DNA of 64,000 nucleotides from the NCBI RefSeq assembly GCF_000374485.1, contig NZ_KB894505.1, forward strand, positions 21,580 through 85,579, given 5' to 3'. Made by a program: the position numbers and the translations under genes. Shown piece by piece: positions 58,375 to 64,000 of the stretch; position 1 is the stretch's first letter, and every line of letters starts with the position of its first letter. Under the pieces are notes generated by a model. That model did not search any database, was not told the origin of the DNA, and saw only the letters and a list, made by a program, of their open reading frames with translations. The stretch comes from Algicola sagamiensis DSM 14643. GTDB taxonomy: Bacteria; Pseudomonadota; Gammaproteobacteria; Enterobacterales; Alteromonadaceae.

Positions 58375-59733
58375 ATGGCTAAACCAGGATTAGACTTACA
58401 AAATGCACAGCAAGGCTTTTCAGAACTGAAACATCGATTGTTGTTTGTGTTAGGTGCAATCATTGTCTTCCGTATGGGGTCATTTGTACCTATTCCTGGG
58501 GTTGACGCCGTAGTACTCGCTGATCTCTTTGAGAAGCAAAAGGGTACCATCGTTGCCATGTTTAACATGTTCAGCGGTGGTGCGCTTGAGCGTGCCTCTG
58601 TATTTGCGCTTGGTATTATGCCCTATATCACAGCCTCGATTATCATGCAGTTGATGACGGTGACCGTACCGTCTTTTGCTGAATTGAAAAAAGAGGGTGA
58701 GCAGGGCAGACGTAAAATCAGCCAGTACACACGTTATGGTACGCTAGTACTCGCTACAGCCCAGGCTATCGGGATAGCCACCGGCTTACCAAATATGATG
58801 CCAGGTCTTGTTGTGAACCCAGGTATTGGATTCACATTTACAGCTGTGGTGAGTTTGGTAACAGGTACAATGTTTTTGATGTGGCTGGGTGAACAAATCA
58901 CCGAGCGCGGCATTGGAAATGGTATTTCAATCCTGATATTCACAGGGATTGTTGCTGGTTTACCATCTGCGATTGCTTCACTATCTGAGCAGGCGCATAC
59001 CGGGACTATCAACCCACTGTTCTTAGTGGTAATTGGTGTTTTAGTTCTTGCAACAATTGCTTTCGTCGTGTTCGTAGAGCGTGGCCAAAGACGTATTGTT
59101 GTGAACTATGCAAAACGACAGCAGGGCAGACGTGTTTTTGCTCCGCAAAGTACGCACTTACCATTAAAAGTGAATATGGCTGGTGTAATTCCACCAATTT
59201 TTGCTAACAGTATTATTCTATTCCCTGGTACAATAGCCAGCTGGTTTGGCCAAGGCGAAGGTGCTGTGGCTGATGCATTATCAACAGTAGCATCAACACT
59301 GTCTCCTGGACAGCCGTTGTATGTTTTACTCTATGCAGCAGCTATCATTTTCTTCTGTTTCTTCTATACTGCGTTGGTATTCAATCCGCGCGAAACAGCT
59401 GATAACTTGAAGAAATCTGGCGCTTTTATCCCAGGATATCGCCCTGGCGAGCAAACGTCGAAATATATTGATAAGGTGATGACTAGGTTAACTCTCGCGG
59501 GTGCCCTATATATCACGCTTATATGTTTAGTGCCTGAATTCCTGATTTTGTTTGCGAATGTGCAGTTCTACTTCGGTGGTACATCACTGCTCATTATCGT
59601 TGTTGTAATCATGGATTTCACCGCACAGGTGCAGACGTTACTGATGTCTCATCAGTATGATTCTGTACTTCGCAAGGCCAACCTTGGTTCCAAGTCAGTC
59701 GACAAAGCGAACCTGAAAGGTTATGGCCGTTAA
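58375..59733 (+). CDS. secY: Protein translocase subunit SecY
   Basis: 452 residues and ten membrane segments. The N-terminus is [20 protein letters not shown]; the plug region is near [21 protein letters not shown]; the C5 cytoplasmic loop with conserved Arg lies in [15 protein letters not shown]. About nine residues longer than E. coli SecY. It forms the channel with SecE and SecG. Confidence 0.97.
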   Translation: MAKPGLDLQNAQQGFSELKHRLLFVLGAIIVFRMGSFVPIPGVDAVVLADLFEKQKGTIVAMFNMFSGGALERASVFALGIMPYITASIIMQLMTVTVPSFAELKKEGEQGRRKISQYTRYGTLVLATAQAIGIATGLPNMMPGLVVNPGIGFTFTAVVSLVTGTMFLMWLGEQITERGIGNGISILIFTGIVAGLPSAIASLSEQAHTGTINPLFLVVIGVLVLATIAFVVFVERGQRRIVVNYAKRQQGRRVFAPQSTHLPLKVNMAGVIPPIFANSIILFPGTIASWFGQGEGAVADALSTVASTLSPGQPLYVLLYAAAIIFFCFFYTALVFNPRETADNLKKSGAFIPGYRPGEQTSKYIDKVMTRLTLAGALYITLICLVPEFLILFANVQFYFGGTSLLIIVVVIMDFTAQVQTLLMSHQYDSVLRKANLGSKSVDKANLKGYGR

Positions 59734-59759
59734 TATACTTTGGTTACGGAGTCGAAGTA

Positions 59760-59873
59760 ATGAAAGTACGTGCTTCTGTAAAAAAAATGTGCCGTAACTG
59801 CAAGGTCATCAAACGCCATGGCGTTGTTCGTGTGATCTGCAGTGAGCCAAAGCATAAGCAAAGGCAAGGCTAA
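59760..59873 (+). CDS. rpmJ: 50S ribosomal protein L36
   Basis: A 37-residue zinc-ribbon protein, [20 protein letters not shown]..., with ligands Cys11, Cys14, Cys27 and a His near 32. Its position between secY and rpsM is the canonical one. GGAGTCGAAGTA precedes the start. Confidence 0.97.
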   Translation: MKVRASVKKMCRNCKVIKRHGVVRVICSEPKHKQRQG

Positions 59874-59883
59874 AACTTGCAGT

Positions 59884-59916
59884 ATGCGGGGGAGGAGTTT
59901 GCTCCATAACCCGCAT
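59884..59916 (+). other. Hairpin between rpmJ and the alpha leader
   Basis: ATGCGGG pairs with CCCGCAT, with an inner GGAG/CTCC stem. There is no T-run, so it is unlikely to terminate. It may mark the end of spc processing or part of the alpha-operon leader. Confidence 0.45.
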
Positions 59917-59929
59917 CACTTGCAAATTC

Positions 59930-59996
59930 GTTGTTGGTTGAGTATCCTAACGGGCTTTTCAACCGACGTATTTCAACTATAGGAGATGTGTTAGTG
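59930..59996 (+). promoter_or_regulatory. Alpha operon leader (S4-binding pseudoknot)
   Basis: The sequence GGTTGAGTATCCTAACGGGC and the following CTTTTCAACC match, from memory, the conserved core of the enteric alpha-operon leader, in which S4 traps a pseudoknot over the rpsM start. The GTG start of rpsM at its end is also as in E. coli. Confidence 0.8.
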
Positions 59997-60350
59997 GCCC
60001 GTATAGCTGGCATTAACGTTCCTGATCATAAGCATGCTGTGGTAGCTCTAACAGCTATCTATGGTGTCGGTAAGACTCGTGCTCAAAGCATCTTGTCTGC
60101 TACAGGCATCGCTGAAAGCACTAAGATCAGCGAATTATCAGAGACGCAATTGGATGAACTTCGTGAAGAAGTTGGCAAGTACACTGTAGAAGGTGACTTG
60201 CGTCGTGAAACGACGCTTAACATTAAGCGTTTGATGGATCTAGGTTGCTACCGTGGCCTTCGCCACCGTCGTAGCTTACCACTTCGTGGTCAACGTACGA
60301 AGACTAATGCGCGTACGCGTAAAGGTCCTCGTAAGCCTATTAAGCGTTAA
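59994..60350 (+). CDS. rpsM: 30S ribosomal protein S13
   Basis: GTG 59994, with AGGAG seven bases upstream, gives 118 residues [19 protein letters not shown]..., the E. coli length; a frame open further upstream is noncoding leader. GTG is also the E. coli start and is part of the S4-regulated pseudoknot. Confidence 0.98.
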   Translation: MARIAGINVPDHKHAVVALTAIYGVGKTRAQSILSATGIAESTKISELSETQLDELREEVGKYTVEGDLRRETTLNIKRLMDLGCYRGLRHRRSLPLRGQRTKTNARTRKGPRKPIKR

Positions 60351-60360
60351 GAGGTAAGTT

Positions 60361-60750
60361 ATGGCTAAAGCACCAGTACGTTCACGTAAAAAGGTCAAAA
60401 AGCATATTGTTGATAGTATGGCTCATATCCATGCTTCTTTCAACAACACAATCGTAACGATTTCAGATCGTCAAGGTAATGCTCTATGCTGGGCGACTGC
60501 GGGTGGCTCTGGCTTCCGTGGTTCTCGAAAATCAACACCTTTCGCTGCACAGGTTGCTGCTGAAAGAGTTGGTGCGATGGCACAAGAGTACGGCCTGAAA
60601 AACCTTGAAGTATTCGTTAAAGGTCCAGGTCCTGGTCGTGAATCTGCAATTCGTGCATTAAATGCAGCAGGTTTCCGTATTACTAACATTACTGACGTGA
60701 CGCCTATTCCGCACAACGGTTGTCGTCCACCTAAGAAACGTCGCGTATAA
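60361..60750 (+). CDS. rpsK: 30S ribosomal protein S11
   Basis: 129 residues with [20 protein letters not shown] and the C-terminal [17 protein letters not shown]. Normal length. Platform protein of the 30S subunit. Confidence 0.98.
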   Translation: MAKAPVRSRKKVKKHIVDSMAHIHASFNNTIVTISDRQGNALCWATAGGSGFRGSRKSTPFAAQVAAERVGAMAQEYGLKNLEVFVKGPGPGRESAIRALNAAGFRITNITDVTPIPHNGCRPPKKRRV

Positions 60751-60776
60751 CGTTTCGGAATTAGTGGAGAAAGAAC

Positions 60777-61397
60777 ATGGCAAGATATTTGGGTCCTAAA
60801 CTCAAGTTAAGTCGTCGCGAAGGTACTGACCTGTTCCTTAAGAGCGGCGTTAGAGCGATTGACTCTAAATGCAAAATCGATACTGCACCTGGTCAACACG
60901 GCGCGCGTAAGCCGCGTTTGTCTGATTACGGTTTGCAGCTACGCGAAAAACAAAAAGTACGCCGTATTTACGGAGTGCTTGAGAAACAATTCCGTAACTA
61001 TTACAAAGATGCGGCTCGCCTAAAAGGCAATACAGGTGAAAACCTGCTTCAGCTTCTAGAGCAACGTCTTGACAATGTAGTTTATCGCATGGGCTTTGCG
61101 AGCACGCGTGCTGAAGCACGTCAGCTAGTGAGCCACAAAGCGATCATGGTTAACGGTAAAACAGTTAATATTCCTTCTTACAGAGTATCTCCTGAAGACG
61201 TTGTTGCGGTTCGTGAGAAATCTAAGAAGCAAGGGCGTATCACTGCTGCATTGGAATTGGCTGAGCAGCGTGAAAAGCCAACTTGGGTAGAAGTAGATAA
61301 CAAGCAAATGGAAGGCGTATTCAAACGTCTACCAGAGCGCACTGACTTATCTGCTGATATTAACGAACAGTTAATCGTCGAGCTTTACTCTAAGTAA
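60777..61397 (+). CDS. rpsD: 30S ribosomal protein S4
   Basis: 206 residues, [20 protein letters not shown] and the S4 domain [21 protein letters not shown]. It nucleates 30S assembly and is the expected repressor of this operon via the leader before rpsM. Confidence 0.98.
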   Translation: MARYLGPKLKLSRREGTDLFLKSGVRAIDSKCKIDTAPGQHGARKPRLSDYGLQLREKQKVRRIYGVLEKQFRNYYKDAARLKGNTGENLLQLLEQRLDNVVYRMGFASTRAEARQLVSHKAIMVNGKTVNIPSYRVSPEDVVAVREKSKKQGRITAALELAEQREKPTWVEVDNKQMEGVFKRLPERTDLSADINEQLIVELYSK

Positions 61398-61421
61398 GGC
61401 TAACAATTAAGAGAGGATAAA

Positions 61422-62411
61422 ATGCAGGGTTCTGTGACTGAATTCCTAAAGCCAAGGCTAGTTGATATTGAGCAAGTAAGCCCAATGCGTGCCAAAGTAA
61501 CACTGGAACCTCTAGAGCGAGGCTTCGGTCATACACTTGGCAATGCGCTACGTCGTATTTTGTTGTCATCAATGCCTGGTTGTTCCGTAACCGAGGTGGA
61601 GATCGATGGGGTACTTCACGAATACAGCGCTAAAGAGGGTGTTCAGGAAGATATCATCGATATTCTGCTTAACCTGAAGAGTTTGGCTGTAATCGTTCAC
61701 GGCAAAGATGAGGTTGTTCTGACACTATCTAAGTCTGGTGCAGGTCCCGTCACAGCTGGTGATATTCAACATGATGGTGATGTTGAGATCGTGAATCCTG
61801 AGCATGTCATCTGTCACCTGACTGGTGAAGGTGAAGTAAATATGCGAATCAAGGTAGAGCGCGGTCGCGGTTATGTGCCAGCTTCTCAGCGTTTATCCTC
61901 TGATGACGAAGAGCGTCCAATCGGCCGTCTACTTGTAGACGCTGCTTATAGCCCGGTTGAACGTATTGCATATACCGTTGAATCAGCTCGTGTTGAACAG
62001 CGTACTGATTTGGACAAGCTAATCATCGATATGGAAACAAACGGCACACTGGATCCTGAAGAAGCGATCCGCCGTGCATCAACAATTTTGGCAGAACAAT
62101 TAGATGCTTTTGTTGACCTACGTGATGTGAGTGAGCCAGAAGAGAAAGAGGAAAAACCTGAGTTTGACCCGATTCTTCTTCGTCCGGTTGATGATCTTGA
62201 ATTAACTGTCCGTTCAGCAAACTGTCTGAAAGCAGAGCAGATTCAATATATTGGTGACCTAGTCCAGCGTACTGAAGTTGAACTTCTGAAAACACCTAAC
62301 TTAGGTAAGAAGTCACTTACAGAAATCAAAGATGTTCTTGCATCGAGAGGTCTTTCTTTAGGCATGCGCCTTGAGAACTGGCCACCGGCAAGCATTGCTG
62401 ATAAAGACTAG
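61422..62411 (+). CDS. rpoA: RNA polymerase alpha subunit
   Basis: 329 residues, the E. coli length. The N-terminal dimerisation domain has [18 protein letters not shown]. The C-terminal domain (~250-329), with [20 protein letters not shown] and [13 protein letters not shown], contacts UP elements such as the A/T tract of the rRNA promoter at 63.7 kb. Confidence 0.98.
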   Translation: MQGSVTEFLKPRLVDIEQVSPMRAKVTLEPLERGFGHTLGNALRRILLSSMPGCSVTEVEIDGVLHEYSAKEGVQEDIIDILLNLKSLAVIVHGKDEVVLTLSKSGAGPVTAGDIQHDGDVEIVNPEHVICHLTGEGEVNMRIKVERGRGYVPASQRLSSDDEERPIGRLLVDAAYSPVERIAYTVESARVEQRTDLDKLIIDMETNGTLDPEEAIRRASTILAEQLDAFVDLRDVSEPEEKEEKPEFDPILLRPVDDLELTVRSANCLKAEQIQYIGDLVQRTEVELLKTPNLGKKSLTEIKDVLASRGLSLGMRLENWPPASIADKD

Positions 62412-62445
62412 TCACTCGGTAAGGTTTAGTTAGAAGGATAATGTC

Positions 62446-62841
62446 ATGCGCCATCGTAAGAGTGGTCGTCAGCTAAATCGTAACAGCAGCCATCGTCAAG
62501 CGATGTTCCGTAATATGGCAGGTTCTTTGGTGAAGCATGAAATCATCAAAACCACTCTGCCTAAAGCGAAAGAGCTGCGTCGAGTTATCGAGCCTTTAAT
62601 TACATTGGCTAAAAGTGATAGTGTTGCGAACCGTCGCTTGGCATTTGCTCGTACTCGCGATAAAGAAGTTGTTGGTAAGCTATTTAACGACCTTGGACCA
62701 CGTTTCCAAGATCGCCCAGGTGGTTACACGCGTATTCTAAAATGCGGTTTCCGTACTGGTGATAATGCTCCAATGGCTTATATCGAGTTTGTTGATCGTC
62801 CTGAAGTTGAGGACGTTGAAGAAGCTCAAGCTGAAGAGTAA
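62446..62841 (+). CDS. rplQ: 50S ribosomal protein L17
   Basis: 131 residues, [20 protein letters not shown], with an acidic C-terminal tail ([12 protein letters not shown]). Last gene of the alpha operon; a terminator follows within ten bases. Confidence 0.98.
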   Translation: MRHRKSGRQLNRNSSHRQAMFRNMAGSLVKHEIIKTTLPKAKELRRVIEPLITLAKSDSVANRRLAFARTRDKEVVGKLFNDLGPRFQDRPGGYTRILKCGFRTGDNAPMAYIEFVDRPEVEDVEEAQAEE

Positions 62842-62849
62842 GTGATAGA

Positions 62850-62882
62850 CAAAGGCTGGAATATCCAGCCTTTGTTCTTTTT
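62850..62882. terminator. Alpha operon terminator
   Basis: Ten-base perfect stem CAAAGGCTGG / CCAGCCTTTG with a five-base loop and TTCTTTTT tail. The minus-strand gene ends eight bases beyond, so it may also serve that direction. Confidence 0.9.
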
Positions 62883-62889
62883 ACAACGT

Positions 62890-63648
62890 TCAATATTGTT
62901 CAATTTCTTTTTGAATTCCTGCCAATAAACGCATTTCTTTTGGTATACCATTTAGAATTCTTTCTTTTTCAATTCCGATCTTTCTGGCGTGTTGAATTGC
63001 TAATGCGACTTCTTCCTCTGAATGCATATGCTTTAGAAAAACTGAAAGCAATTCACTATTGTTTCTATATAGCCACCCGAGACGTTGAAATAAGTCCATC
63101 GAATAATCAGGGTTTTTCTTTAGAAACAGCCCGAACTCAATTGAATGAATCTCTGTATGGCCACTTCGTATACTCGTCTCGATCGCATCAATGCCACAGG
63201 CTCGATCAAAGTCAACAGCAATGGCTAAAATAGTATCTTTCTTTGTAGGTTTGAGTGCGAGGGCTGTTTGAACAATCAAATCTGTATAAGCAGGTTCTGA
63301 TTCTATTGCCGCAGCAACAATATCTTCTGGGCTTGCGACATTTGAAAGAATAGCGCTCTCAACAATCAGTTCTGATAAAGGTGGCTGTGATGTCATTGCT
63401 GAATGAATGATCTCTTTATAATGCTGAGGGTACTCATTTAAGGCATGATGAATAACGGCTTCAGTTTGATCTGGGTAGTGGTTAAGAAGGCTGCTGATCC
63501 CATTTCCTATATTTGACCCGGTTTTGAGTTGTTTATCGACAAGTCGCTTCAAAAAGTTTTGATCGTTATTGGCGGAGACAGGGATAAAGTAACAAAGTAA
63601 AAAAGCAAGGACGATCGTTTTCGTGACACATATATAGGATCTGCGCAT
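62890..63648 (-). CDS. Exported helical-repeat protein (unknown)
   Basis: ATG 63648 is chosen because AGGAGG lies seven to twelve bases upstream; an ATG 15 codons earlier would contain it. The 252-residue product has a signal peptide (ending near VSA) and then a run of short helical repeats of ~17-18 residues (IIHSAMTSQPPLSEL, IVESAILSNVASPED, IVAAAIESEPAYTD, IVQTALALKPTKKD), a pattern of paired helices like short TPR-type or HEAT-type solenoids. No family is recognised. It is opposite to the ribosomal block and upstream of the rRNA operon promoter. Confidence 0.72.
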   Translation of the reverse strand: MRRSYICVTKTIVLAFLLCYFIPVSANNDQNFLKRLVDKQLKTGSNIGNGISSLLNHYPDQTEAVIHHALNEYPQHYKEIIHSAMTSQPPLSELIVESAILSNVASPEDIVAAAIESEPAYTDLIVQTALALKPTKKDTILAIAVDFDRACGIDAIETSIRSGHTEIHSIEFGLFLKKNPDYSMDLFQRLGWLYRNNSELLSVFLKHMHSEEEVALAIQHARKIGIEKERILNGIPKEMRLLAGIQKEIEQY

Positions 63649-63758
63649 AAATCCCCTCCTAAGATACTTGTAGTTTGGCTGAAATATCTTCATTTCTAAT
63701 AAATATTGTCCATTAAGATTAAAACGTAACCGATCGGAAAGAAATATTCAAAAAGTTC

Positions 63759-63786
63759 TTGCGCTCACACTAAAGATCTCTATAAT
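63759..63786 (+). promoter_or_regulatory. rRNA operon promoter P1
   Basis: TTGCGC, 16 bases, perfect TATAAT, then a GC-rich discriminator (GCCCAACC) as in stringently controlled rrn promoters. An A/T-rich tract (AAGAAATATTCAAAAAG) upstream could act as UP element. Confidence 0.85.
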
Positions 63787-63792
63787 GCCCAA

Positions 63793-64000
63793 CCACCCCA
63801 GACGGGGAAGGCGCTAAAGAAAACTAAAGCACCGCATAAGGTTAAGGTTCAAATTAAATGTTGATAAGAAACGTTAAATTTAATCCTTGACTTTGAATCA
63901 CAGATGCGTAAGATACGCATCCTGATTTAAAACGCTCTTTAACAATAAGTAACTCATTATCTGTGTGGGCACTCGCAGAGAGAAGATTCTACAAAAAGAA
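63793..64000 (+). other. 16S rRNA leader with boxA antitermination site
   Basis: From the P1 start to the edge the sequence is an rRNA operon leader. GCTCTTTAACAAT (63934-63946) is the boxA core, and the following CTGTGTGGGCACTCG stretch matches the E. coli precursor before 16S rRNA. The mature 16S gene is not in the window. Confidence 0.88.
63887..63914 (+). promoter_or_regulatory. Possible rRNA promoter P2
   Basis: TTGACT (63887-63892), 16 bases, then TAAGAT (63909-63914), about 130 bases after P1. This fits the tandem P1-P2 plan of gammaproteobacterial rrn operons, but the -10 is imperfect and lies within a GATGCGTA/TACGCATC hairpin. Confidence 0.45.

Overview
The window is a chromosomal segment of a gammaproteobacterium. 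It carries the full S10-spc-alpha ribosomal protein block in gammaproteobacterial order. An E. coli-like boxA rRNA leader sits at the right edge, and an sRNA-engB-cytochrome c4 arrangement matches the spf/ersA locus of enterics and pseudomonads. Base composition is moderate. Several small features, including a Fur-type box and a calcium-responsive autocleaving domain also known from Vibrio, point to a Vibrio/Alteromonadales-like and perhaps marine bacterium. That placement is inference; no species is claimed.

Layout. 1-9.4 kb is the end of a surface polysaccharide (O-antigen or capsule) locus: a truncated surface-carbohydrate gene, an asparagine synthase-like amidotransferase, a heparinase II/III-family protein, a GT4 glycosyltransferase, and then a WbpV-WbpL-WbpM-like trio that makes and transfers the first sugar. 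glmU and glmS follow (9.5-12.8 kb) and supply UDP-GlcNAc. 13.1-29.9 kb is mixed housekeeping and envelope functions: an SGNH hydrolase, an unusual DsbA-PDZ fusion, a 10-TM metal exporter behind a perfect Fur-like palindrome, four small unknown membrane-associated proteins, an M1 peptidase, a PhyH dioxygenase, PhzF, an outer membrane protein/LolA-like/RND cluster, ComM and an HD hydrolase.

30.2-37.1 kb is the most interesting part. It is a one-strand type III secretion translocon cassette laid out like SPI-2 sseA-B-sscA-C-D: class I chaperone, unknown cargo, filament-like protein, small coiled-coil chaperone, second filament protein, TPR chaperone and two translocator-like proteins, closed by a strong terminator. 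The first filament-like protein carries an inserted DUF1521 (metal-inducible autocleavage) domain with an intact Gly-Asp-Pro-His site. No injectisome apparatus genes lie in the window. A second class I chaperone/small-cargo pair is at 47.3-48.0 kb, and both cargoes begin with the same six residues.

37.2-48.8 kb holds a DMT permease, a periplasmic solute-binding protein, a candidate sRNA at the spf/ersA position, engB, cytochrome c4, a DUF1501/DUF1800 pair (the latter with eight N-terminal repeats), and an outer membrane beta-barrel. 48.9-62.9 kb is the ribosomal block with secY, rpmJ and rpoA, and with visible leaders and terminators. The window ends with a hypothetical helical-repeat secreted protein and the promoter and leader of an rRNA operon whose 16S gene lies beyond the edge.
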